Below, piece after piece: positions 10,236 through 19,578 of a DNA stretch of 64,000 bases (position 1 is its first letter; the number at the start of each line of letters is the position of its first letter). Below the pieces are notes generated by a model, which ran no database searches, was not told where the DNA came from, and was given only the letters and a program-made list of their open reading frames with translations. The position numbers and the translations under genes were made by a program. Where the stretch lies: contig JAWZYU010000001.1 in the NCBI GenBank assembly GCA_038380435.1, forward strand, positions 19,138,001 to 19,202,000. Reading direction: 5' to 3'. The DNA comes from Ryuthela nishihirai. Taxonomy: Eukaryota > Arthropoda > Arachnida > Araneae > Heptathelidae.

Positions 10236-10727
10236 TACGGAATTGAAAAGGACATCCGCCGAGAGGACCTTCAGAGGGTAATCCAAACCCAGAATGGGCT
10301 AACTGAAAAACACGCGGATCTAACCCCGCTGTTCTTATTAAAAGGACGAGTTGCGAATACCGTCCACTGGGTTAAGGAAGCCAACAGCGCCTCCCACAGA
10401 AAGGTAATTGAGGTAGGTAAGATAAACGTGAGCTGGTCGCGTTGTATTATTAAAGAGTATATTCGTGTGCTCAGATGCTATAAGTGTTATGCATTTAGGC
10501 ACATGCAAAAGGATTGTACTCTTAAGACGCAACGGTGTTCACAATGCGCGGGCAAGCACTCGTACAGGGAGTGCGAGAAGCCCAAGCCTAGGTGTATAGT
10601 ATGCAAGTATGCCAATAAGGATCACGGAGCCAAGTGTGACATTGGCCACAGTGCGATGGACAGTAGCTGTCCGTCGTACTGTAGAGAGTTGAAGTTGTTG
10701 CGGAAGCGCACCGACTATGGGCAGTAG
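10233..10727 (+). pseudogene. R1-type LINE ORF1 (gag), N-terminally truncated
   Basis: The frame opens at VYGIEKDIRREDLQRVI immediately after the 5S-like block and runs to TAG at 10,725-10,727. It contains the gag segment HWVKEA...GKINVSWSRC and three cysteine/histidine knuckles: CYKCYAFRHMQKDC, CSQCAGKHSYREC, and CIVCKYANKDHGAKC. LINE ORF1 proteins of the R1 and Jockey groups coat the element RNA with such knuckles. The amino half is absent, replaced by the 5S-like sequence. The stop overlaps the start of ORF2 by 11 bases, the arrangement expected for coupled translation. No in-frame stop interrupts this part. Confidence 0.85.
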
Positions 10728-11556
10728 GCTTCCAGGTGGTCGTAGGGCGAGTCTGAAATTTCTCCAGATAAATTTGAACAGGGCAAGGGCCACAATGGTC
10801 CAATTCAGACAGGAGGTAAAAGAAGGAGTCGATGTTGCTCTAGTGCAAGTACCTTATTGCACAGAGAACATCATTAGGGGGCTCCCTCTGATCAGCAGGC
10901 TATTTTGTATTAAAGGAGCTAAGCCGGAAGTTGGAGTTGTCGTTTTGAACTCCAAAGAGAATGGCATCCTAGAATTTCACTCTGACATTATAGTGGTAGC
11001 GGAGATTGGCTATGGGAGACTAATATTACATGCCATCTCTATCTATTGTCCTCCAAGTCATAACATCGAGGACTCACTGACTGAGTTGCAAAACGTCCTG
11101 GCTCGTGTGAATTCTAAGAACTTAGTGATAGGTGGTGACTTCAATGCGAACCACCCCTTGTGGAGATCAAATAGACAAGACATCAGAGGAGAAATGACTC
11201 TGGATTTTATTAACTCTGCTGATCTTATTTTATTAAATGATTTGGATACATCAGCAACTTTTCATGGCCCTCGAGGTCAGAGCTGGATCGACTTGACCCT
11301 GACAACGTCTCGGATGTTTCCTCAGATCCAGAATTGGTGCGTTAGCGACAAGGTCACTAACAGCGACCACAACTATATTGTGTTACTTGTGGGTGGAACA
11401 ACACCTCCCCCACACTGTATAAAAAGGTTTGCGGTGGGCAGGACCCCTGACTGGTGTAAACTCGCGCGTTGTGTTGCGCCAGATCTGGCGAATATCGGCC
11501 AGCGCGTCTCTAGTATTGGTGATTGTCAAACTGTGAATAAATCCTCAGAGATCTGA
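10717..11556 (+). pseudogene. R1-type LINE ORF2, APE endonuclease domain
   Basis: Starts at an ATG overlapping the ORF1 stop. The domain shows the AP-endonuclease motifs in order: LQINLNRARATM (first motif), DVALVQVPY, GGDFNANHPLW (catalytic Asp/Asn), SWIDLTLTTS, and NSDHNYI (catalytic Asp-His). The enzyme nicks the target DNA for target-primed reverse transcription. After 11,556 the linker continues in another frame, with VPWWTPELSIKRKR near 11,620-11,663, and then in a third frame (RKWYQRCRNGDRSFREEMY near 11,676) to about 11,830, so at least two frameshifts are present. The reverse transcriptase itself is missing. R1 clade is by resemblance of the LQINLNRSR and VPWW motifs. Confidence 0.88.
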
Positions 11557-11830
11557 AGGAGTGTTTAAGTTCTGGATGTGAGACAACCTTTGGGTTCAAG
11601 AGGCAACCCAGCACAGGCTGTAGGTCGGTGCCCTGGTGGACACCTGAGCTCAGTATTAAGAGAAAAAGGGTCTTAGGAAATGGTATCAAAGGTGCCGCAA
11701 TGGGGACAGAAGTTTCAGAGAAGAAATGTACAGGAAGGAACAGACGGATTTTGAATATATTAATTCATTACTTTCGCAACGAGAAATTTGTCAGTTTACT
11801 CGGGTGATACGAACAAAAAAATTATTGAAA

Positions 11831-12174
11831 ACCGATGTCGTTTGGTTGGGGGCCGAAACTTAAGACAAAGTTTTCAATGTGTTTTACCACTTTATGGCAC
11901 ATATTTATAGTTATACTAGAACACACTGCCACCCCCACCCTCAAATGGGAGCATTTGTTTTGTCAAGTAGCTAACGGGAAGCTACTCCCATCTACTTTTA
12001 AGCTTGTTTTATACCGAAAAAAAAATTATTTTGCTCTCAATCAAGGGGACATTAGAAAATAACCATTCGTAAAAGCAATCCTGGTTAGCAAACAAAATTT
12101 TGCAAAAGGCTAAAAAAGTTGAAACTACTGCAATTGATGATATATAACATGTTTGTTATCTCCGTTCTGCCATT
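11831..12174. other. No gene seen
   Basis: Sequence after the LINE breaks off; no RT, poly(A) or simple-repeat tail is visible, so the LINE's 3' part was lost by deletion or rearrangement rather than by 5' truncation alone. Confidence 0.4.
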
Positions 12175-12425
12175 GGTAGGAAAGGTCACACCGATGGGTT
12201 TGGAAAGGTCGCTGTCCGTAGAATGGAACGTAAAGCGGTGGTGCAGTGTGCGGGAGAGCCCATACCCTGTGCACGTTAAAAATCACGCTGTATGGCTTTG
12301 ACCGAAGGCTTTCATCTGTTTCCTAACAGCTGTCCAGTGTGTCCTCTTATCTTCCATTCAACCCTTGAGGTCCTTGTGACACGGTTATTTAATCTATTAT
12401 GTGCAGAATAAAACAAACCCAGCCT
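12175..12425 (+). repeat. S1 SINE, old, 5'-truncated
   Basis: Recognisable from AGGAAAGGTCACACCGATGG to AACAAACCCAGCC with many substitutions; the tRNA-like head is absent. Confidence 0.75.
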
Positions 12426-12820
12426 AACTCACAATCAAGCACAAGTTTCAATATGACTTTTGACTTTGCTGATCGATATACTTTGTCGTTGATCACAAGC
12501 AGGTTTAAATCATAAAACGTATTATCACAAGCATGTATAATCACAAGCAGATTAAAGCATGTTCAAATCAAGACATTTTTATCACCAATCCAATGAAAGT
12601 AAGAATTGTTTCATAAAAGCTAAGTCCCCTTTCTTTTTCTCTAAATCAGGGCCTGGTTTAAATATAATCTTGTTATCACTGAAGACATAAGATTCTCGAC
12701 ACAGTGGTTTGTCTCTACCAGAACTCTGTATAGTTGATTGAAAACATATAGCATACTGATTTCGAGTATGATGTTAGAAGGGAGAGTATACAGCAGTTCA
12801 GACTGTGTATTCTAGACAAA
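12426..12820. other. No gene seen
   Basis: AT-rich, with a short local repeat of ATCACAAGCA(G/T) around 12,490-12,550. Confidence 0.4.
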
Positions 12821-12821
12821 G

Positions 12822-12867
12822 TTCGTATTATAATGTAGTTTTACCTAAAACTGCATTATAATACGAA
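12822..12867. repeat. 46-bp near-perfect palindrome
   Basis: Arms of 22 bp (TTCGTATTATAATGTAGTTT plus TA) with one mismatch flank a 2-base centre. First of a cluster that continues to 13,280. Confidence 0.9.
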
Positions 12868-13191
12868 ATTTAATGATGGCGGATGATCTACATTATAATA
12901 CGAAGAAATCGCTTAACTAATGGCAGAAGGTGATCAGGCAGTTTCCTAGAACTGCAGAGATGTAGTTTTAGGAGAACGGTTTACCTCCTTGTCACTCTTA
13001 CAATCCAATGACAGAACTATATCTCTGCAGTTTCCTAAAACTACATAGATGAAAGTTTTAGTAGAACCGTTTAACTTTCTACTAATCGATTTGTTCGTAT
13101 CAAAATGCAGACCTTCTGCTGCTATCAGTTAAACACTTTGATCGTATCAAAATGTAGATCTTCTGCATTATTAAATTTCGATGGCAGAAAG
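12868..13191. repeat. Cluster of interleaved inverted repeats
   Basis: Motifs TTCGTAT(T/C)ATAATG, AACTGCAGAGAT, AGTTTTAG(G/T)AGAACCGTTTAA and AGATCTTCTGCAT recur in both orientations. For example GAACTGCAGAGATGTAGTTT near 12,951 is mirrored by TATCTCTGCAGTTTCC near 13,019. The arms interlock, so alternative foldings are possible. No ORF or known family was recognised. Confidence 0.75.
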
Positions 13192-13229
13192 TCTGAATTA
13201 TAATACGAACGTTCGTATTTTAATTCAGA
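13192..13229. repeat. 38-bp palindrome without loop
   Basis: TCTGAATTATAATACGAAC followed directly by its inverse with one mismatch; shares the ATAATACGAA motif with the palindrome at 12,822. Confidence 0.9.
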
Positions 13230-13715
13230 TCTCCTGCATCAGTTAAACGGTTTGTTCGCATTATAATGTAGATCAGAAGGTTAAATTAATTTTACTCACC
13301 TTTGCATTTCAAATTTTGGGATCACTTCTAATTTCCTTTTCCGCCATACTAGAATTTCGGGAAGGATTGAGGTTCCAGCTCCCTCTTCGCCTATACGCTG
13401 ACTCATTGTACACCTTTTTTTTATGATTAGAACGACGTCTGCCAGATGGTTTAGTGAAAAGCTCTGACGCCACGTCAAGGCACCATCCATGTCAGAGTGT
13501 TTTGCTCTGACCAGGAGAAAACCCCTCCACACATAGGCAGCTAGTGTGGAAGAAAAAAGAGGGCTCAAAACACCACAAAACTTCCATTAAAGCGTCAATC
13601 AGAATTTATTTTCTATTGAGCGAATTTAATGGAAATGTTTTGTAGCATCTTGCGCAAGATCTATTTAAAAAAGATTAGACCTTGCTCCCACCCGTTCCCA
13701 TTGGAAGAAGCCCCC

Positions 13716-13873
13716 TTAAAAGGACCTTCTCTTCTCTCTAAGCAATCCCAGAGATTGTGCCTTGTCACACTCTCCTATCAAATCCGTCGATGAGTCCTCG
13801 CTGTGGATAGGTCCGGAATCGCTGTCTCTTGCATCTCTTCTCTTGGAGGCACGAATGGGTGACAATGTTATAT
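13716..13873 (-). pseudogene. W exon D (terminal exon)
   Basis: The acceptor TTTTCTTTGCCAG precedes ATATAACATTGTCACCC. With one upstream base the frame reads DITLSPIRASKRRDARDSDS and continues to TAA at 13,716-13,718, about 51 codons rich in Arg, Asp and Ser. The same exon start is kept at 24.8, 38.4 and 39.4 kb, where it meets early stops or different continuations. Confidence 0.6.
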
Positions 13874-14022
13874 CTGGCAAAGAAAAGTTCATATGGGAAA
13901 ACAATTCACAAAATGCATATAAAACGTACATATAATTTTCAAGCTGATCATCATTTTCGAAACTAGGTTCACAAAAGAAAATCCGTACATGCGACTGAAT
14001 GGACAAATATTTCAAGACGTAC

Positions 14023-14111
14023 CTTCATTGTCGTCCAATTGGCGCTCTTCCCCACATGGGGAACTTCTTGTCCTGATGACGTTTTCCTGGAACTTCTGGG
14101 CACCTTGTCAT
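14023..14111 (-). pseudogene. W exon C
   Basis: The acceptor CTTCATTTGGTTCAG precedes ATGACAAGG and the donor is AAG|GTACGT. Compared with the copy at 39.6 kb, which reads RRHQDREVPREGKKVNMVDN and joins exon D in phase 1, this copy is shorter by net frameshifting bases and its frame does not enter exon D cleanly. Confidence 0.55.
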
Positions 14112-14439
14112 CTGAACCAAATGAAGAAGCACAAAACATTAAAGCAGTAGTAGATTGAATCGACATTTCTCAGAACTTTAATAAAAAAATTAGGTTGTCC
14201 ACGTCTTTTACAAAAAATAAAAGCATTAAAATATAAACCTGCTTAAAATAATTGATTTCACGGTTCAAATGTTAATAAAAGGAAAAGTTCTTATTAATAA
14301 GAATAATAAAACCATTTAAGTAATAGATACAGCTGGTTAAATATTATTTATTATTTTTAATTTATACATGAACAAAGTGAATGCAGAATAGACATCCAAC
14401 GAATAATTAAGGTTCTCCAAAGAGATCTTCACTAATTTC

Positions 14440-14517
14440 TAAAAAAACGTAGCCAGATAATTTTTCTGAATTCTGTAATCAACCATAGTATTCGGATATA
14501 TTTTTGAGCGACTGTAC
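14440..14517. mobile_element. Half of a Tc1/mariner-type foldback MITE
   Basis: GTAGCCAGATAATTTTTCTG through TTTTTGAGCGACTGTA matches the right half of the complete MITE at 58,341-58,546 with several changes. The left half is absent. Confidence 0.75.
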
Positions 14518-14519
14518 CC

Positions 14520-14560
14520 CATTATATGCAGCTCGGAGGAAAAAACAACCCAACCCAACT
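14520..14560 (+). repeat. S1 3'-end fragment
   Basis: Only the terminal part (GCAGCTCGGAGG, AAACAACCCAACCCAAC) remains; the matching segment at 17,870-17,888 is the same old S1 end in the duplicated block. Confidence 0.55.
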
Positions 14561-14778
14561 CTGGTATCGTAACACCGAGTAAACGGAGAACTTCAAGGTT
14601 CAAAGCCTTGCACGTCTCCGTCTACAGAGTTAACACATAGATATTATAGTAATAGAACGCACGAAAAATAACTCCTGAGCTAAAGAATAGTCAAGTAGCA
14701 AGAGAACGATTGCTTATTCCCCATTCAAATCCCAATGCATTAAATATTCCCCAATATAATACCATTTCTTAAAAAATA

Positions 14779-14935
14779 ATAAAATAAATACCCCCTCAAG
14801 CAGCTGCTTGCCACAGAGGTCTGACAGGAGCCTGTTAGTTTATATGCCATAGTAGAAGGTCTGAGAGGATGGCAGGACCTGAGCAGAAAACAACCCGAAC
14901 ACCATGCCTTATTCGGGGCTCGAACCCAGGCTTAC
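14779..14935 (-). repeat. S2 SINE, copy 2, with paralogous empty site
   Basis: The body and part of the head end at GGGGCTCGAACCCAGG. It interrupts the block 14,545-15,240; the paralogous block reads straight through at 18,097-18,105 (TTTCTTACCAGCGCG), so the insertion is younger than the block duplication. Only CTTA can be seen as a possible target duplication. Confidence 0.85.
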
Positions 14936-15120
14936 AAGCGCGATATTACAGACATCCGCACTTAATGCGGTGCAACCAATCTTCTGGGCGTCCAACGCCC
15001 TACAAACAGCATTCATATTGGCTAAAGAAATAAAACAACTATGCACTACATATATTCACTACTGCATAAATAGATAAATTCCGTGACATAGATAAAGGGG
15101 ACATTGAGAGTAAAGCTTAC

Positions 15121-15234
15121 CTTCACAGAGGAGGATGTCAAGATCACCACAGGCAGCGCCAGGAAACGGTTGTAGGAACGGAGAACATCTGGGTCTTGAT
15201 GAGGTTTTCTTGGAACTTTTGGGCACCTTGTCAT
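15121..15234 (-). pseudogene. W exon B (38 codons, intact frame)
   Basis: The acceptor CTTCCTTCCGTTCAG is followed at once by ATG, and the donor is GTGAAG|GTAAGC. Reading: MTRCPKVPRKPHQDPDVLRS, then a hydrophobic run FLALPVVILTSSSVK. It combines the start of exon C with the end of exon A, so it looks like a hybrid exon made by unequal recombination between blocks. Confidence 0.55.
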
Positions 15235-15566
15235 CTGAACGGAAGGAAGAAACGCAAAACAATAAAGGACTAATAGATATACTTGATATTTTTCAGAACT
15301 TAAAAAAAAAAGGTTTCCTACTATTTTTTACAAAATATAAAAGCATTAAAATATATACATGCTTTAAATAATTGATTTTACGGTTCAAATGTTAATAAAA
15401 TGAAAAGTTCTTATTAATAAGAATAATAAAACCATTTAAGTAATAGGTACAGCTGGTTAAATAATATTTTTTATTTTTTATTTATACAAGATATCAACAA
15501 AATGAAAGCAGGAGAGAGACCCAATGAACAATTAACATTCTCCAAAAAGATTTTACTCTCATAGAT

Positions 15567-15953
15567 GGGGCGGGGGTGGTTCAGTCGGTAGCGCGCCAGG
15601 CTCGTAATTTGTAGTTCCCAGGTTCGAGTCCCAGCTGGGTCAGCGTTGAGATTTATCTCCGCAAAATTCCCCGCCCTGCCCACGGTCAGTAGGGGACACC
15701 GATGGGCTTGGAAAGGCCGCCGTCCGTCGGATGGGACGTTAAGCCGCGGCCCCGTGTGCGGGAGAGCCATACTCTGTGCATGTTAAAGAACACGCTGGAT
15801 GGCCTTGACGGGAGGCTACCATCTGTCTACCAACAGCTGTTCCAGTGGGTCCCCTCCCCCAACCTTCTCTGAGCCTTCGGGGTCCATGTGACCTGGCCAT
15901 TTAGCCCATGGTGTGCAAAAAAGTGCCGCTCAGAGGTAAAACAACCCAACCCA
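15567..15953 (+). repeat. S1 SINE, full length, with 12-bp target duplication
   Basis: ACTCTCATAGAT is repeated exactly at 15,555-15,566 and 15,954-15,965. The copy is close to the consensus, with a single box A change (GGTTCAGTCGG), and so is young. Confidence 0.95.
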
Positions 15954-16020
15954 ACTCTCATAGATTAAAGATAAGAGTTGGTGATATTACGTCCCTCTCA
16001 ATGCTCTTTTGAACGTTGTT

Positions 16021-16408
16021 GTTTGGGTTGTTTGAAATGTGAACGGCACTTTTTTGCACACCATGGGCTACATGGCCAGGTCACATGGACCCCGAAGGCT
16101 CAGAGAAGGTTGGGGGAGGGGACCCACTGGAACAGCTGTTGGGAGACCGATGGTAGCCTCTCGTCAAGGCCATCCAGCGTGTTCTTTAATGTGCACAGGG
16201 TATGGCTCTCCCGCACACGGGGCCATGGCTTAACGTCCCATCCGACGGACGGCGGCCTTTCCAAGCCCATCGGTGTCCCCTACTGACTGTGGGCAGGGCG
16301 GGGAATTTTGCGGAAGATAAATCTCAACGCTGACCCAGCTTGGACTCGAACCTGGGAACTACAGATTACGAGCTTGGCGCGATACCGACTGAGCCACCCC
16401 CGCCCCCA
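16021..16408 (-). repeat. S1 SINE, full length
   Basis: Complete minus copy. The 3' end is slightly altered (GGTTGTTTGAAATGTGAACG). It lies about 60 bp from the previous copy in opposite orientation, so the two can form a hairpin in a read-through transcript. Confidence 0.92.
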
Positions 16409-16882
16409 TCTTTTGAACGACTTCAGTTTCTGGAAAGCACATCTTTCGCACACGCCCCAAGTCGGGAATGGACACTGATACTTGCCCAATGGGCGAAACA
16501 GGACATTGCGTTAGAGAATGATACGAGAAATGTGTGGTAGTCGCATCATAGCCGTTGAAGAAATATTTAACTACCAATGTGTGTATATATATAGATTTGA
16601 TTATATAAAAATGTGATTTACTCTAATTGAATATATCAAAATACTCGGTAAAAATACTTCGCTGTTCAAAGAGGAACAACAGGAGGTTTGCCAAAATAAT
16701 TACAACCCGATTTCGAAGTGAAATCAAATGAAACATCCAGTGTTGTGAGTAAAGATTTCCCATCATGCTCCCACGTTTCAACTGGGTTTATTACAAAATC
16801 AAATATACCTTCCTATTGAATATTCTGTTAGCAGTCTAAAACGAAGGTCGTATTACCAACTTACTATAGCTAAATTTATAAA
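16409..16882. other. No gene seen
   Basis: Intron-like AT-rich sequence of the W locus; no recognisable motif. Confidence 0.35.
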
Positions 16883-17085
16883 TAAAAAATAAATACCCCC
16901 TCAAGCAGCTGCTTGCCACAGAGGTCAGACAGGAGCCTGTCAGTTTATATGCCATAGTAGAAGGTCTGAGAGGATGGCAGGCCTCAGCAGAAAAACGACA
17001 CAAACAGCCATGCCTTACCCGGGGCTTGAACCCAGGTCCCTTAGATCAGTAGCCAAGTGCGCTAACCACTCGGCAACGAAACAAA
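16883..17085 (-). repeat. S2 SINE, copy 3, the most complete
   Basis: On the minus strand the head reads TTGCCGAGTGGTTAGCGC (box A) and GGGTTCAAGCCCCGG (box B), a tRNA-Ser/Leu-like pattern, followed by the body and a TATTTATTTTT tail. Confidence 0.85.
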
Positions 17086-17159
17086 ATTTAATATTTTTAT
17101 TTTTTCTATTTAGGAAACCAAGACGAAACTTCCGGTGCCACTGCCACATCTTTCTAGTA

Positions 17160-17888
17160 TCTTTGCAGTTCCCAGGTTCGAGTCCCATCTGGGCTGATGT
17201 TGAGATTTATCTCCTCAAAACTCCTCGCCCTGCCCTCAGTCAGTAGGGGACATCGATGGCTTGGAAAGGCCACTGTCCCTCAGATGATCATTAAGCCATG
17301 GCGCCTTGACAGGGAGAGCCATACCCTGCAAACTTTAGAGAACACGCTGGATGGCTTTTGGGTTGTTTTACCTCTGAGCGGCACTTTTTTGCACACCATG
17401 GGCTAAATGGCCAGGTCACATGGACCCCGAAGTCTCAGAGAAGGTTGGGGGAGGGGACCCACTGGAACAGCTGTTGGGAGACAGATGGTAGCCTCCCGTC
17501 AAGGCCATCCAGCGTGTTCTTTAACGGGCACAGGGTATGGCTCTCCCGCACACGGGGCCACGGCTTAACGTCCCATACGATGGACGGCGGCCTTTCCAAG
17601 CCCATCGGTGTCCCCTACTGACCGTGGGCAGGGCGGGGAGATTTTGCGGAGATAAATCTCAACGCTGACCCAGCTGGGACTCGAACCTGGGAACTACAGA
17701 TTACGAGCCTGGCGCGCTACCGACTGAGCCACCGCCGCCCACTGGATGGCCACGAGAGGAGATTACCATCTGTCTCCTAACAGCTGTCCAGTGGGTTCTA
17801 TTCCCCTAACCTCCTCTGAGCACTCGGGATACATATGACTTGGCTATTTACTCCATTGTCTACAGCTCAGAGGTAAAACAACACAACT
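17160..17888 (+). repeat. S1 SINE, old copy split by a younger S1
   Basis: Parts 17,160-17,355 and 17,742-17,888 together make one degenerate S1, beginning CAGTTCCCAGGTTCGAGTCC and ending GCTCAGAGGTAAAACAAC. The younger minus-strand S1 sits inside it. Confidence 0.85.
17356..17741 (-). repeat. S1 SINE, full length, inserted in an older S1
   Basis: CTGGATGGC at 17,347-17,355 and 17,742-17,750 is the 9-bp target duplication, taken from within the older SINE. Confidence 0.95.
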
Positions 17889-18280
17889 CTGATATCGTAA
17901 CACAGAGTAAACGGAAACCTGCAATGTTCGAAGTCTTGCACGTCTTCGTCACTGAGTTAACACATAAATATTACTGTAATAAAACACACGAGAAATAACT
18001 CTTGAGCTAAAGTATAGTCAAATAAAAAGAGAATGATTGCTTATCCCCCATTCAAATCCCAATATATTAAATAATCCCCAATATATTGCCATTTCTTACC
18101 AGCGCGATATTACAGACGTCCGCACTTAATGCGGTGCAACCAATCTTCTGGGCGTCCAACCCCCGACAAACAACAACAATATTGGTTAAAGAAATAAAAC
18201 AACTGTGCACTGTATACATTCACTACTGCATAACACGTTATCCATGACTAGATAAATGGGGCATTGAGAGTTAGGCTTAC

Positions 18281-18340
18281 CTTCACAGAGGAGGATGTCA
18301 AGATCACCACAAGCACCGCCAGGAACCCGTTTATTCGTCC
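18281..18340 (-). pseudogene. W exon A (signal-peptide-like)
   Basis: Reads INGFLAVLVVILTSSSVK up to the donor AAG|GTAAGC. The codon expected to be the start is ATA rather than ATG, with an in-frame TGA four codons further upstream. The hydrophobic core suggests a signal peptide, but nothing downstream shows a cysteine framework or other recognisable secreted domain. Confidence 0.5.
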
Positions 18341-18345
18341 TAGTA

Positions 18346-19065
18346 TTCACGGAAAACACTCAACTGAGCACACTTGCGTCCCACGTTGATACTTTAGATA
18401 CCGGCTGGCGTAGGCTGACACAGCAAACTCTCCACGCACAAACCAGAAGAAACAAATGACGAAAGTCCACAGAAAAGAACCACTTCTCGACGTTGAAGCT
18501 GAGAAATAATTTTTTCATTGTTTCGTAACGAATGTATCTGCTTCGCACAACAAACGTCTACGAATTGGTTTGTTACGAATGGTAAGAATGAAAGTCACAC
18601 CTACGTTCATCACAGCGTTGCCAATGGCATATTCAGAAACTTTGAAATGGAAGTTGACATTTCAAAATAACGTTATAAACACAGCATGAGGTTCATTAAT
18701 TAGCAGTTACGAATTATGGAAGTTGACATATTTTAATATCATTTCCTAAAAATGGCAAGCCTGATGCTCGAATTTTTAGATGTATCCCTAGAAAAAATAT
18801 GTTACTCAAAATCTCAAGTGGCGGGAGTGGGGGTAGAACTCAAACCTTTCCCCCTCCAAACTCACACACTTGAGTACACCAAGGGTTACCAACCATCTCG
18901 TATTATCGATATTTTTCCGCGTCCCCAACAAACTGCACACGGAAAGGTGTTATTCCCGAATAAGGCTGAATCGGTCTGACCGAGAGTAATGTCGATCACG
19001 TGATGTGCATTAAGTCGAATATAAGAATTGAGCCTTAGTTAGGGAAAGCCATCTCAAACAACAAA
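18346..19065. other. No gene seen
   Basis: If the W locus is a gene its promoter would lie here; GCTCAGTTGAG at 18,360-18,370 (minus) resembles an arthropod initiator, but no TATA box is placed in front of it. The 75-codon frame at 18,752-18,979 is not recognised. Confidence 0.35.
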
Positions 19066-19134
19066 ATAAACTATAACAAATGTAAAATATTAATTCAACT
19101 GCAAAATTAATATTTTACATTTGTTATAGTTTAT
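19066..19134. repeat. Perfect inverted repeat, 30-bp arms
   Basis: The arms begin ATAAACTATAACAAATGTAA and match at all 30 positions around a 9-base loop CAACTGCAA. Perfect identity implies recent origin or active maintenance. Confidence 0.97.
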
Positions 19135-19254
19135 ATTGGGGAGTTTTAACAACTGCAAAGTTTCAATCCCCGAAATACTCTGAAAAATAAAGGCATCTGC
19201 TCTGTTCTTGTCGTAGGTCTGGGTTGACCTGTTCCTTTTCGTTTAGCGCAATCG

Positions 19255-19440
19255 TCTGAGTCATACCAGAGGAAGTTGGAACCCGAAGGCGCACCGTGCT
19301 GCAAATTTGCTAATAAGCTAACCACAGCTGATGTAAAGTTGACCGAGCTAATGGCAGATCTGAAGAAAGGGGCTGCAGCAGATATCCAAGTTCGCTCCAT
19401 GTGGCAAATAGATATTGTGGAGCCTGGTGGTCAACAATAA
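19255..19440 (+). other. Possible short coding remnant
   Basis: A plus-strand frame from TCATACCAGAGG to TAA near 19,440 has a protein-like composition (LTTADVKLTELMADLKKGAA, VRSMWQIDIVEPGG). No ATG is placed well and no family is recognised. It ends about 140 bp before the satellite. Confidence 0.3.
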
Positions 19441-19578
19441 GTGTCGATCATATTGTCCATCCACATGGCAGCATGAAACTCTACAACCTGTTCACCCCTC
19501 AAATGACTAAACCCTCCCGAGCCAATAACGGCGGAATATAGAAGGAAAGAAAACAGCAGGTTTTCTTGCAAGTACTTG

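Larger units (their letters stand above)
13423..18345 (-). pseudogene. W locus: decayed spliced gene-like unit with duplicated exon/intron blocks
   Basis: Minus-strand exons with good splice signals lie at 18,281-18,340 (A), 15,121-15,234 (B), 14,023-14,111 (C) and 13,716-13,873 (D, with stop). An AATAAA is at 13,605-13,610. Introns are partly copies of one another: 14,060-14,430 matches 15,180-15,555, and 14,545-15,240 matches 17,885-18,325, so exon-bearing blocks have been duplicated inside the locus. Further copies of its 3' part lie at 24.4, 37.5, 38.1 and 39.3 kb. SINEs inserted at 14,779, 15,567, 16,021, 16,883 and 17,356. I do not recognise the protein. Exons A and B end in a hydrophobic stretch like a signal peptide; the other exons are short and charged. 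A start codon is missing in A and frames do not join in C, so this copy is probably dead. It could also be a repeat family that captured exons. Confidence 0.6.

Noticed and set aside
15121..18340. W locus as a venom or toxin gene
   Set aside because: Only a hydrophobic leader-like stretch is visible; no cysteine pattern or recognisable mature peptide, and the start codon is missing in one exon copy.
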